DNA from: Bdellovibrionales bacterium
GTDB taxonomy: Bacteria > Bdellovibrionota > Bdellovibrionia > Bdellovibrionales > UBA1609
Reading direction: 5' to 3'
NCBI GenBank assembly: GCA_016714165.1
Contig: JADJNU010000004.1
Coordinates: forward strand, 62,001 to 126,000
DNA: 64,000 nt
The first letter of the stretch is position 1, and every line of letters starts with the position of its first letter. Under the pieces are notes generated by a model. That model saw only the letters and a program-made list of their open reading frames with translations. It was not told where the DNA came from and made no database searches. This document shows positions 18,739-28,576 of this stretch, in pieces. The translations under genes were made by a program, and so were the position numbers.

Positions 18739-19341
18739 ATGAAACAAATTATTACTGCAATTCGGATGTTGATCTTTATGACAGTTCTGACCGGCATTGT
18801 CTATCCGCTACTCGTCACATTTGTTGGACAAGTTCTATTTGAAAAACAAGCCAATGGCAGTATGGCGCTCCGTGGAGATCTAACAGTTGGTTCATCGCTT
18901 GTGGCGCAGAATTTTGAAGATCCCAAGTATTTTTGGCCAAGGCCTTCCGGCGCAAACTTCAATCCACTGCCTTCGAGCGGAAGCAACCTGGGTCAAATCA
19001 GCGCCAGTTTAAAATTGGCGGTTGACGAGAGAAAAGCAAGGTTGAAGGCCGCTCATCCTGAAATGGGCGAGCCTCCGCAGGATTTGCTGTTCGCCTCAGG
19101 AAGCGGTTTGGACCCTGACATAAGTCCAGAGGCGGCCCGCTATCAGCTCTCAAGGGTCGCGAAGGCCAGAGGAATAAATGAGGCCCAAGTTAAGAACCTG
19201 ATTGACAAAATTCGAAAAGATCGCCAGTTCGGATTTTTTGGGGAACCGCGCGTGAATGTCTTGGCACTGAACCTGGCCCTTGATGAGAGTCAAGGAATCA
19301 AGAATTCGCCGACTGGCGAAACTCCGCCAACTGGAGAATAG
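18739..19341 (+). CDS. kdpC: KdpC, accessory subunit of the Kdp ATPase
   Basis: 200 residues with one N-terminal transmembrane helix (M-L-I-F-M-T-V-L-T-G-I-V-Y-P-L) and a periplasmic domain showing F-W-P-R-P-S and D-I-S-P-E-A-A, then V-A-K-A-R-G-I-N-E, all family hallmarks. The tail adds a short T-G-E-T-P-P-T-G-E repeat. The ATG at 18739 gives the classical N-terminus; an upstream in-frame ATG at 18703 lies inside kdpB. KdpC may increase the affinity of KdpB for ATP. Confidence 0.97.
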   Translation: MKQIITAIRMLIFMTVLTGIVYPLLVTFVGQVLFEKQANGSMALRGDLTVGSSLVAQNFEDPKYFWPRPSGANFNPLPSSGSNLGQISASLKLAVDERKARLKAAHPEMGEPPQDLLFASGSGLDPDISPEAARYQLSRVAKARGINEAQVKNLIDKIRKDRQFGFFGEPRVNVLALNLALDESQGIKNSPTGETPPTGE

Positions 19342-19343
19342 AA

Positions 19344-22034
19344 ATGACGAGCGATGGACGTCCTGATCCCGATGCTCTCCTTCGGGCCATAGGTGAGGAA
19401 GAGCGGAGAACTAAAACAGCCGGCTTAAGAGTTTTTCTCGGAATGTCGCCCGGGGTTGGCAAGACCTACGCGATGTTGCGAGCGGCTCGGGAACGTCTTA
19501 AAGAGGGTATCGATGTTGTTATAGGAGTGGTGGAAACCCATGGCCGCGTTGAGACCATGGCATTAGCGGAGTCTTTGCCGATCATCGCGCGAAAAAATAT
19601 TGAATATAAGGGAGTCTCACTTCAAGAAATGGACTTAGACGCCATTCTTGCCAAAAAACCAAAAATTGTTCTCGTTGATGAACTGGCTCACACCAATGCA
19701 CCAGGTTCCCGTCACCAAAAACGTTATCAGGATGTTATCGAACTCCTCGATGCGGGAATTGATGTCTATACCACCGTGAACGTGCAACATTTGGAAAGCC
19801 GCAAGGATCTTGTCGAACAGATCACTGGCGTTCCCATAAGGGAAACAGTACCGGACTCCATTCTGGAGCGGGCCGCACAAATTGAACTTGTCGACATTAC
19901 CCCTAATGAACTTTTGCGGCGGTTAAGCGAAGGCAAAGTTTACCTGGGCGACAAGAAGGAAAGGGCAGCAAAAAATTTCTTTAGGCCGAATAGCTTGACT
20001 GCCCTCCGCGAGATTGCACTTCGGGTCACGGCCGAACGGGTGGATCAAGAGCTTCAACAGTTTCAAGGTCTGAAGCAAAATTCAGGTCCCTGGCAAACCA
20101 ATGAGCGATTGATGGTGGCGGTGAGCCACAGTCCTTATTCAGAGCGACTCATCCGAACCACGAGGAGGCTCGCCTACAACCTTGAGGCGCCTTGGATCAC
20201 AGTTCACGTCGACACCGGAGTTCCTTTAAATGATGAAGATCAGGCCCAATTGGCAAAAAACATTGCACTGGCGCGTGAGCTTAAGGCTGAAGTGGTGACT
20301 ACGACCGATACCGACGTACCAGCAGCTCTTCGCCGTATCGCGCGACAAAAAAATGTCACTCAGGTTGTTGTTGGCCGCCCCACAAAAAGATTTTTTCGAG
20401 ATCTGCTGGAGGGTGGGACACTTCTTGATCGACTGGTACGGGAAATCGGCGAAATCGACGTGCATGTCATCAGACAAGACGAGATTTCAAACTATAAGCC
20501 TCTTTTGATCACAAAAATCGAACACTTCAGCGGCCCCTTCACCTATTGGAATGCATTTTGGTTTCTGCTCGGAACTTCGTTTCTGAACGGGATCTTAGAA
20601 CCTCTCATCGGTTATCGCGCCGTTGGTTTTCTATTTTTACTTGGCGTGCTAGGGGTGGGATTGGTTTCGACTATTGGTCCAACGTTTTTCGTTGCAGCGC
20701 TGAGTGCACTAGTATGGAATTACTTTTTTATTCCGCCACGGCTGACTTTTCAAGTCAATGAGCCAGAAGACGGGGTTTTGATTTTTATCTACTTGGTGGC
20801 GGCGCTGGTCACAGGTTATCTCACCAACAGGACTCGGGCTCACGAACGAATATTGCGGGAGCGGGAGGACAGAACCAACGCGTTATTCGAGGTGTCGCAA
20901 GATATCGCGGGCAGCCGGATTAAGGACGAATTCATAGCTAAAATCAATGCGCGCGTTGGCCGACTTTTAGACGGAGAATGCGGAATTTTGCTGGCATCAG
21001 ATGAAGGTAAACTCGCTGTTAACGGATACAAAAACTATTCGCCGCGCCCTCAACTCTCCGAGAAAGAACAAGCAGTGGCTGTGTGGGCATTTGAGTCTGG
21101 AAAGGTGGCCGGATGGTCCACCGATACTCTGTCTGAATCAAATGCGCTCTACGTCCCTTTGAAAGCACCCGACGAAACGGTTGGAGTGTTAGTTTACCAG
21201 CCAAGGACAAAACGAAAGCTCAATTTGGAACAGGAGAATATTCTCCATTCGATAGCCAGCCAATTGGCTGTTTCTTTGCAGCGTCACTTTTTTGAGAAGC
21301 GGTTGCGAGAATCGGATCGTCTCAAGGAGTCAGAGAAGATTCATGAGACACTTCTGAATTGCATTTCTCATGAGATGCGAACGCCGTTGACTGCAGTTAT
21401 GGGTACAGCAACTGCCTTGGACGACGAAGTCAATTCAAAAAATCCAGAGTATGTGCGTGCGCTCGCGAAAAATCTTCTAGAGGCAAGCGACCGCCTCAAC
21501 CGGGTTATTGAGAATCTACTGGATATGAGCCGACTCAACTCTGGCGCCCTGGCTCTTAAGCTGGAATGGCATGATATATCTGATCTTGTAGGTGTGACAT
21601 TAAATAAACTTGGAAAAAACTTGAATCACAACAAGGTCGAAATTGAATTGCCCAAGGATCTTCCGTTGGTGCAAATGGATTTTAGATTGATGGAGCATGC
21701 GCTGGCCAACCTCTTGCTGAATGCCGCTACCTATAGTCCGCTTGGTACATCCATTCGGATTTCGGCCAAAAAAGTGGATTCTACCTTATGCCTTGCAGTT
21801 GAAGATCAGGGGCCAGGAGTTCCTGAAAATCTTTTGGACAAAGTTTTCGAAAGATTTTTTCGAGTACCCGGCACGCCGACAGGCGGAGTGGGACTCGGAC
21901 TTTCCATAGTTAAAAATATTGCTGAATTTCATAAAGGGAGGGTCGGTGTGGAGAATTGCCCTCAGGGAGGTGCTCGGTTTACAATCGAGTTGCCGTTCAA
22001 GGAGCCGCCACCTGTTCCGAAGGAGGATTCATGA
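19344..22034 (+). CDS. kdpD: KdpD, sensor histidine kinase for K+ limitation
   Basis: 896 residues. In order: the N-terminal KdpD domain with Walker A P-G-V-G-K-T-Y and D-E-L-A-H-T-N-A-P; a universal-stress-like domain (about 250-370); four closely spaced membrane helices (DUF4118, about 395-495); a GAF-like region; and a HisKA domain with H-E-M-R-T-P-L (His about 676). The HATPase domain follows, ending with D-Q-G-P-G-V-P and G-V-G-L-G-L-S. It starts 2 bases after kdpC and ends in an ATGA overlap with kdpE. It senses K+/ionic state and phosphorylates KdpE. Confidence 0.97.
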   Translation: MTSDGRPDPDALLRAIGEEERRTKTAGLRVFLGMSPGVGKTYAMLRAARERLKEGIDVVIGVVETHGRVETMALAESLPIIARKNIEYKGVSLQEMDLDAILAKKPKIVLVDELAHTNAPGSRHQKRYQDVIELLDAGIDVYTTVNVQHLESRKDLVEQITGVPIRETVPDSILERAAQIELVDITPNELLRRLSEGKVYLGDKKERAAKNFFRPNSLTALREIALRVTAERVDQELQQFQGLKQNSGPWQTNERLMVAVSHSPYSERLIRTTRRLAYNLEAPWITVHVDTGVPLNDEDQAQLAKNIALARELKAEVVTTTDTDVPAALRRIARQKNVTQVVVGRPTKRFFRDLLEGGTLLDRLVREIGEIDVHVIRQDEISNYKPLLITKIEHFSGPFTYWNAFWFLLGTSFLNGILEPLIGYRAVGFLFLLGVLGVGLVSTIGPTFFVAALSALVWNYFFIPPRLTFQVNEPEDGVLIFIYLVAALVTGYLTNRTRAHERILREREDRTNALFEVSQDIAGSRIKDEFIAKINARVGRLLDGECGILLASDEGKLAVNGYKNYSPRPQLSEKEQAVAVWAFESGKVAGWSTDTLSESNALYVPLKAPDETVGVLVYQPRTKRKLNLEQENILHSIASQLAVSLQRHFFEKRLRESDRLKESEKIHETLLNCISHEMRTPLTAVMGTATALDDEVNSKNPEYVRALAKNLLEASDRLNRVIENLLDMSRLNSGALALKLEWHDISDLVGVTLNKLGKNLNHNKVEIELPKDLPLVQMDFRLMEHALANLLLNAATYSPLGTSIRISAKKVDSTLCLAVEDQGPGVPENLLDKVFERFFRVPGTPTGGVGLGLSIVKNIAEFHKGRVGVENCPQGGARFTIELPFKEPPPVPKEDS

Positions 22035-22714
22035 CTGAAACAAAGCCACGAATCTTGGTGGTTGATGATGAGGCCGCCATTCGAAATATCTTACATCTCA
22101 GTTTAGCGAATCAAGGTTTTGAAATCGCAGAAGCGGACAGCGGTAGGAGCGGGCTCGATAAGGCTGCGGAGTTTCATCCGCATCTTGTTATTTTGGATCT
22201 CGGGCTACCCGACATCAGTGGATTGGAAGTCCTTAAGTCGCTTCGAAAATGGACAGCTATCCCGGTGATCATATTGACCGTGACTGACGACGAGTTGACT
22301 AAGGTTTTGCTTTTGGATGCGGGAGCGGATGACTATTTAACGAAGCCTTTTGGAACTCCCGAACTCCTTGCTCGCATCAGAGTGAGCCTGAGGCATCATG
22401 ACTCAATCGAGGCCACGCCGATTTTTAGGTCTGACGATCTTGAAGTGGATCTCAATAAACGCCAAGTGAAGGTGGGGCTGGAGATCGTCAAGTTAACAGC
22501 TACCGAATATGATCTCTTGAGTGCGCTCATTAGAAATCAAGGTAAAGTGGTACCGCAAGCTCAGCTTCTTGAGGGGGTGTGGGGCAAAAATGCTGCAGAC
22601 CAAACTCATTATCTCAGAATCTATATAGCACAGCTCCGTAAAAAAATAGAGGTTGATACCTCTCATCCAGCCCATATACTAACGGAGCCGGGCATTGGAT
22701 ACAGGATTGTCTAG
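22031..22714 (+). CDS. kdpE: KdpE, OmpR-family response regulator
   Basis: 227 residues from the ATG at 22031 (AGGAGG four bases upstream; the stop of kdpD overlaps). The receiver domain has V-D-D-E at the N-terminus, the phosphoacceptor Asp about 56 in I-L-D-L-G-L-P-D, and Lys in T-K-P-F-G. A winged-helix DNA-binding domain ends G-I-G-Y-R-I-V. It should activate kdpF promoter transcription, and perhaps the porin gene, when phosphorylated by KdpD. Confidence 0.97.
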   Translation: MTETKPRILVVDDEAAIRNILHLSLANQGFEIAEADSGRSGLDKAAEFHPHLVILDLGLPDISGLEVLKSLRKWTAIPVIILTVTDDELTKVLLLDAGADDYLTKPFGTPELLARIRVSLRHHDSIEATPIFRSDDLEVDLNKRQVKVGLEIVKLTATEYDLLSALIRNQGKVVPQAQLLEGVWGKNAADQTHYLRIYIAQLRKKIEVDTSHPAHILTEPGIGYRIV

Positions 22715-22738
22715 TTGTCTAGTTGTCTAGTTGTCTAG
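22707..22738. repeat. four perfect tandem copies of TTGTCTAG
   Basis: An 8-base unit is repeated four times. The first copy supplies the kdpE stop codon TAG (22712-22714). The array fills the 20-base convergent gap to the DUF3095 gene and just enters its 3' end, which closes in a fourth-copy CTAG. It could arise by slippage. Confidence 0.9.
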
Positions 22739-23903
22739 GGAGAAGGCCGATTCCTTTCTGCCTCCCTTTTGATTTGTTCCTTCAGCTGCTTGGCAGCCAT
22801 CGCATAACCCCCATCTCCGCCGTCTATGAAATGGATATGCCCTCCATCTGCCAGATTTTGCACAAAGCAAGTCATCAATGATGTGTCCGACGAGAACAAA
22901 CCATAAAATATTTTTCCGTCCACATATTTCTTGTCTAGCAAGATCGAGATGTGGTTGGCTTGCTCGTCGGTGCAGTCAACGACCATCCTCACAACCTCAT
23001 CAAACTTCCTAAAGTCTGAATGACTGCCCAGCTCATCAAGATACTCATTTCGAGAAAAGCCGAAAGCCGGAAATCTGAATCGAAATATAAATACTGCAAA
23101 TATCATAAAGGCCAATCGTTTGAATAAGATCTTGCTAAGTTTTCTATCAGAATATCTGATCTCATCGCGAAAGCACTTAATCAAGCTCTTGTATTTCATG
23201 AGTTTAGTTTCTACAGGATTTGCATTTTCTATTCCTCCACCAAAGATCCTTTCCATCTCTTTGACAATCGATTTCAGTTCTGAAAAATCTGAATTCTCAC
23301 GGTTTCGAATGAGTATGGAGAGTATTTTTCCCTTTTGCTCTTGATTGGCTGCCATCGACAGGATAATCCATCCAAATCGGCGCTCGAAGCATCACCCTTT
23401 AAAAGGTATGAACCATCGCCATCCTTAATGAGTTTCTCAGCTAGGCTGAAGCCTCCACCTCTAAAGAAGGCGATGCATTTATTTGGATTTATTGCAAATT
23501 TCCCAACCAAAAGGACTCCTTTGGAGTTCTTAATGTCCCTCACGGGAACTATGCCGATTCGCAATTCCAACCCAAACTCAATTTTCGCCAATTTTTGCAA
23601 GCCGATCAGAGATCGAGCGACATCATCGACCCATTTGGAAGGAATCAAAATCGATGCACCATCGCCACCGAATGAGTAAGGAAAGGCAAAATTCTTTACC
23701 GCATTTTGAACAACAATGATACTGGCGGCGCCGACTGTGTTGATGTCGCGATATCTGCCAGACTCGATTGCCCTTGTTGAATCCTTTATGTCAGTGATAA
23801 CGACGTGCCAATCGTCTGGCGCCTCGAAATAGTGACGTTCGTCAGTCAAGGATGAAAAATCAGTAAATTGTGGAAGCTTTTCAAAAAAATCATCCGTACT
23901 CAT
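22735..23903 (-). pseudogene. DUF3095 protein, class III cyclase-like, one-base frameshift near 23335
   Basis: Two overlapping minus-strand frames form one DUF3095 protein of about 389 residues, the family's usual size. The first part (from 23903) has L-P-Q-F-T-D-F, D-D-W-H-V-V-I-T-D-I-K-D-S-T and Y-S-F-G-G-D-G-A-S, which resemble the metal-binding core of class III nucleotidyl cyclases. The second (ending 22735) has H-F-I-D-G-G-D-G-G-Y-A. The first frame fails after C-R-W-Q-P-I-K-S-K. One extra A in the AAAA run (TTTT at 23333-23336 on the plus strand) joins it to G-K-I-L-S-I-L-I. Function in the family is not settled; cyclase activity is an inference. Confidence 0.8.
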
Positions 23904-24008
23904 GTGATATCCCTTTTATATAGTCATACGATTTCAGTCAGCGTGTTTGCTTATGTCAATTAGTGCGTTTGCTCAGGTCCCGTATTTTCAAAGTCACATT
24001 TTAGCAGA

Positions 24009-25130
24009 CTATTTAGCGCCCGTTTGGCCAGCAACCAATCTGCTCAAGCTGAGGGGTTTCATGGGAGGAATAGCAAGGCCGATGCTCCCAGAATGAATGG
24101 CAATCAGTTCCCCTTTCGCATTGAGAAGGGGTCCCCCCGACATTCCATGTTCACCTGAGGCAGAAATGAAGATCACATTTTTTTTCATTAGGTTCATTTC
24201 ATCTTCGTCGAGACTCAGATTCTTCAGGCTCAGACTGTCGTTGGAAATGGATTGCGAAAAATCAAGGGATTTCCCTCTGGAGCAATAAAACGAATTTCCG
24301 TCAGAATCTAATCCGCCAAAAAATTTCCAACCGCTGGTCTTACGAGGAAAGCCAAATTGCCACATATCTTCTCCTGGTATTGGAGGACTCGTTGAAATGT
24401 TAATCCCAGGGCCGAGGGCTCGATCTATCTTAAGAGTGACTAAGTCAAGATGCGGTGGAAAAAGTTTACCCTCTTCCAAGGAACTCTCAGTCCTTTGGAC
24501 ATATTTCTTAAGGGATGCGATGTCTCCCCTGTTAATGTTATCCACATGGACAGCCAAATTTTCTGGAGTGCCAACAAGATTTCCTTGACTGTCATAGATG
24601 AAGGCCAGCAACTGAATTTGTCGCAACTGTTCCATCCCTTCATTGGTTTCTAAGCGCAGACGAGGGATTGATGAAAGGATTGAAAATATTTCCTGTTGAA
24701 TAACATGAGCAGCTCCAAAGGCTTTTGTGCCATCCTCTATGAGTACAATTGAGGAGTTTCGATAGGAATCGAAAAGCCTGCATTCTTGAAATTTCTCCCT
24801 CAAACATATTTCGAGCTCCCTTATGTTGAGGTCATCTGTGGAAGGAGGGGGTTCTCTTCGTGCCTTTAATTTAAAAAGTAATCTCTCTCGGATCTCGAAG
24901 TTATCGTCACCAAAAACCTCCCTCACACTCTTTCCTCTTTCGCCAGGAAGAATCATTCGGAAGGTCGACCTTCGTGCGGATTCAGACGAAATCTGACACA
25001 ATTCGGAAGCAACAGGGTGAAATCCCAGATTGGAAGTTGCATTGTCTGGCTCTGATGCGGAAGCAAAAGCAGCTTGGATTACAAGTAGAACAAGTGAAAA
25101 TAAGATGGTCGTTCCAGCAGATGGTGTCAT
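24009..25130 (-). CDS. exported trypsin-like serine protease
   Basis: 373 residues with a signal peptide (cleavage near A-F-A-S-A-S, about residue 25). A chymotrypsin-like domain follows with His in F-G-A-A-H-V-I (about 142), Asp in H-L-D-L-V-T-L (about 229) and Ser in H-G-M-S-G-G-P-L-L-N (about 334). The first 110 residues after the signal form an extra charged domain of unknown role. It is unrelated in layout to the proteases at 480 and 44860. No PDZ domain. Confidence 0.82.
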   Translation of the reverse strand: MTPSAGTTILFSLVLLVIQAAFASASEPDNATSNLGFHPVASELCQISSESARRSTFRMILPGERGKSVREVFGDDNFEIRERLLFKLKARREPPPSTDDLNIRELEICLREKFQECRLFDSYRNSSIVLIEDGTKAFGAAHVIQQEIFSILSSIPRLRLETNEGMEQLRQIQLLAFIYDSQGNLVGTPENLAVHVDNINRGDIASLKKYVQRTESSLEEGKLFPPHLDLVTLKIDRALGPGINISTSPPIPGEDMWQFGFPRKTSGWKFFGGLDSDGNSFYCSRGKSLDFSQSISNDSLSLKNLSLDEDEMNLMKKNVIFISASGEHGMSGGPLLNAKGELIAIHSGSIGLAIPPMKPLSLSRLVAGQTGAK

Positions 25131-25354
25131 GGGCTTCCTTTTAGTTGCAGGTCCTCGGCAACAATCGCCGCTTCCGGGAGACTACCACACATTTGCTCCT
25201 TATAGCGCATTCATACCGTCTATTTTTTTGAAGTGACTGGCGGAGCTTTGAATGTTGCAAACATAATAGACGGAGATGCTTGTTTTACGAACGAATTATA
25301 GATATTTGTGAGAGGGGCTAGATTTCAGGTGAAAAGATGAGGAGGAGAATTATC

Positions 25355-27114
25355 GTGAAAACAGATTTTAATCAAATTCAGCTTCCCACACATCTTAAAA
25401 AGTATGTTGTGAGTCAAGATTACGGACGTTACACCTCCGAAGACCAAGCGGTTTGGCGCTATATCTTGCGCAGACTGACTAACTTTTTGTCTGAAAAGGC
25501 TCATCCTTGTTACTTGGAGGGCATGGAGCGATCTGGAATTTCAGTTGAGTTTATACCGCGAATAGAAGAGATCAATAGCAGGCTCGCTGAATTTGGATGG
25601 GGAGCGGTTTCTGTGAGTGGTTTTATCCCTCCGGCGGCCTTTATGGAGTTTCAATCGTTAGGTTTACTTCCAATTGCTTGTGACATGAGAACGATCGATC
25701 ATCTGCTCTACACTCCTGCCCCCGACATTGTTCATGAGGCCGCTGGACATGCTCCTATGCTCGTGGACCCGGCCTACGCGCGCTACCTGAGGCGATATGC
25801 CGAGATTGCAAGCAAGGCAATCATCAGTAAAGAGGACTTGGCTCAGTACGAGGCCATCCGGATATTGAGTGACTGCAAAGAAAATCCTGATAGTGAACCC
25901 AGTGAGATCGCGGAGGCATTGGAAAAGCTGAATGAAGCAAGTCTTGCGATTTCCTATGTTTCAGAGGCGGCCTACTTGGGACGCATGAATTGGTGGACAG
26001 CAGAATATGGACTTATTGGAGATTTAAATGAACCCAAAATATTTGGAGCCGGGCTTCTTTCATCATTAGGAGAATCACTCACTTGTCTAGATGAGAAAGT
26101 ACCGAAACTACCCTTAACATTACATTGTCTTGATTATTCTTACGATATTACTGAACCTCAGCCACAGCTTTTTGTAACTCCATCTTTTGAAGTCCTTGAG
26201 AACGTACTGAGGAAGCTCGGCTCTCAAATGGCATTCAATCAGGGAGGACTTATTGGTCTAGAGAAAGCTCTCGCGGCAAAAACAGTTAACACGATCGAAC
26301 TCAATTCAGGCCTTCAGATTTCGGGCATTCTTTCGTCCTATCGTTCGGCTCAGGTGGCAGGTCTTGTTGAGCCCATTTTTTTCTGTTTCAAAGGGCCGTC
26401 ACAGCTTTGTTTGCAGGGAAATCAGCTTGATGGACATGGGACTGACTACCACTCTGAGGGTTTCAGTTCTCCTGTGGGCTTGCTTAGAAATGAAAACAGG
26501 TGTCTTTCGGTTATGGACAGCCAGGATTTGCAAAGACTTGGCTTGGTGGTCGATACGACAGCGACTCTTTGTTTTGCCTCGGGAATCATTTTGACCGGTC
26601 TAGTGAGAAAAATTGTTCGGAAAAATGGCAAATTATTCTGATTAGCTTTGATCAATGTACAATCTCTCTAGGAGATGAATTTCTTTTTAGGCCAGAGTGG
26701 GGAGCTTTCGATCTGGGAGTGGGAAGTCTGATTTCTTCTGTTTTTGGAGGACCTGCAGATCGAATACAACACGGCAAACTTGATGATTTTGTTGCGAAGA
26801 GAGTTCAGAATAGAAAGTATTCACCTGAACAAATCGCGGCATTTTCTCTTTATCAGGAAATTAGAAGCGCACGGTTGAAAATCAATGATTCACTTTCTGA
26901 AACTGAAAGTGTGGTGAGGTTGGTGAAGACATATTTCGATTCGTTTCATGGTCATTGGCTCATGGGGGTGGAGCTACTTGAGTTATGTTTGGCACTGAAT
27001 TTATCTGAAGCTACGAACCAGCTAGAGGCTCATTTGAAAAATAATTTTAATGGATGCTCTTCTGATGTACGTGACTGTATCCAAGTTGGAATCCGTTTGG
27101 CTCGAGAGATATGA
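25355..27114 (+). pseudogene. aromatic amino-acid hydroxylase (long form), one-base frameshift near 26631
   Basis: The protein belongs to the biopterin-dependent hydroxylases (phenylalanine 4-monooxygenase type). H-E-A-A-G-H (about residues 127-132) gives the two iron histidines and E in W-W-T-A-E-Y-G the third ligand. N-terminal L-P-T-H-L-K-K and A-V-W-R-Y match the ~580-residue long form with an extra C-terminal domain. The first frame stops at 26641; the second supplies the rest (P-E-W-G-A-F-D-L, G-G-P-A-D-R). One added A in AAA at 26630-26632 joins them into about 586 residues. I chose GTG 25355, nine bases after AGGAGG, rather than the ATG at 25337, which overlaps that site. The catalytic domain itself is intact. 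Confidence 0.85.
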
Positions 27115-27300
27115 ATATCGGCTCGACTCAAGTCTAGATTGGATTAAAAGGCTAAGTGCCTAGTTGCTGGACACGATACCGGCCATTTAACCTGGTCCTG
27201 CCAGCTATTCCGTAATTTTCAGATGTGGTTTTCGTCGCGCACTTCGCGATTGATCCGATTGCAGTACTTTGTAAAAGTAGAGTGATCTGTGGTCAGAGAG

Positions 27301-28044
27301 ATGTCAATGGCCCTTTTATCGGTCCGAGTCAGTTTCATTTTTTGTTCACTTTTTGTTTTCGTTGCAGCAGCTGAAGAATCGGGAAATTCGGTTCGTCTTG
27401 TGCCAAAAGTAACAAGTGTCTTTCCAATATTTTTGGGAGCCGGACCTGAGCTGATCTTCAATGAACGCTATCAAATTGGAATTAATTATGGTGTCACTCC
27501 ACAGCCCTACTACTCAACGATTGGACAAGTGGCAGCTAGTGTCGGAGGCAATCCCTCCTATAAGGACGTGATCCAGGCTTCATTTCAGAACAATGCGCTT
27601 TGGCGAATTGGTTTTCAATACAATTTTAATACGCCAAGATCTGGATGGTGTTCAGGAATTTCCGTTTCTAGATTAACTTCTACGGGCAAAGCAGGAATTG
27701 ATGAGGTCCTTCGCGCTGCCACGGGAAACGACTTCACTCAGCTCAAAAATCTCCTGACGGCCGCCGGACGAAGCACGGATGTCAACTTAGAGGGAAGCTT
27801 AGTTATCGGGGAGGTTTCGGGTGGATACTCATGGGGTTTTATGGAAAATGCCTCAATCACATTGACCGGCGGAGTGGCGAAGGTTGTGAAGACAGATATA
27901 CGATTAAAGACTGGACTTCCAAATTTTGAAGCAACAAACCTTGGAAACTCTCTGATGAGGTCCAGCGAAGATGAGCTTGAGTCGATTGTAAACAAATACG
28001 GATTATTTCCAGTTGTCGGTGTTGGTGCGGGTTATTATTTTTGA
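27301..28044 (+). CDS. predicted outer-membrane beta-barrel protein, unknown function
   Basis: About 247 residues from ATG 27301 (a GTG at 27289 is an alternative). A signal peptide ends near V-A-A-A-E-E. The rest is amphipathic strands with G/Y/F alternation and a C-terminal G-V-G-A-G-Y-Y-F, the aromatic ending expected of barrels. No named family recognised. The Cys-rich gene follows 37 bases downstream and may be cotranscribed. Confidence 0.7.
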   Translation: MSMALLSVRVSFIFCSLFVFVAAAEESGNSVRLVPKVTSVFPIFLGAGPELIFNERYQIGINYGVTPQPYYSTIGQVAASVGGNPSYKDVIQASFQNNALWRIGFQYNFNTPRSGWCSGISVSRLTSTGKAGIDEVLRAATGNDFTQLKNLLTAAGRSTDVNLEGSLVIGEVSGGYSWGFMENASITLTGGVAKVVKTDIRLKTGLPNFEATNLGNSLMRSSEDELESIVNKYGLFPVVGVGAGYYF

Positions 28045-28081
28045 GAGGTTATCGTTTAATTCACAAAAAGGGAGAGGAAAA

Positions 28082-28444
28082 ATGAAAATATTAGTTGTGA
28101 TGATGGGAATAGCATTTATAAGCGCACATGCTGCAGCTGAGGGCTCTTGTGCTAAGGACCGGGAATCATTCTGTGCAGGTATTCAACCCGGAGAAGGCCG
28201 CATCGTAAAGTGCCTAAAGGATAACGAAGATAAGCTCTCAGCTGAGTGCAAGTCATCCTTTGAAAAGACTCAGGCCCAGAGAAAGGAAATCAAGCTGGCC
28301 TGTCACGACGATGCTGAAACGCTCTGTCCCGGTATGAACAAGAGGGAATTATTGAAGTGTTTACGGTCGAAGAAGGACGAAGTGTCCGAAAAATGCAGAA
28401 GCGAATGGAAGGAACTGAAGGAGATGAGAAAGGGACGAAGATGA
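28082..28444 (+). CDS. small periplasmic cysteine-rich-repeat protein
   Basis: 120 residues with a signal peptide (cleavage near A-A-A-E-G). Two repeats follow of the pattern C-x(3)-D-x(4)-C-x-G(...)-x(8)-C-L-x(10)-C, like the Golgi-type cysteine-rich (GLG1) repeat found in many proteobacterial small exported proteins. Eight cysteines in two sets of four suggest paired disulfides. The C-terminus is strongly charged (E-L-K-E-M-R-K-G-R-R). GGGAGAGG precedes the ATG. Function unknown in bacteria. Confidence 0.8.
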   Translation: MKILVVMMGIAFISAHAAAEGSCAKDRESFCAGIQPGEGRIVKCLKDNEDKLSAECKSSFEKTQAQRKEIKLACHDDAETLCPGMNKRELLKCLRSKKDEVSEKCRSEWKELKEMRKGRR

Positions 28445-28576
28445 AGATAGAGGAATAAGTTGAGAGATCAATGCCAAAAGGCCAGGCCTAATCGGCACTG
28501 GCTAAAGGGCGAGGGCTAAAAGTTCAGTTTGCCCGAGCTAGACTTGGCCCGTTGATGAAAATGCCGATCTATATGT

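Noticed and set aside
16820..18797. Long opposite-strand ORFs within kdpA and kdpB
   Set aside because: They have no promoter, start or domain of their own and follow from the codon bias of the true genes.
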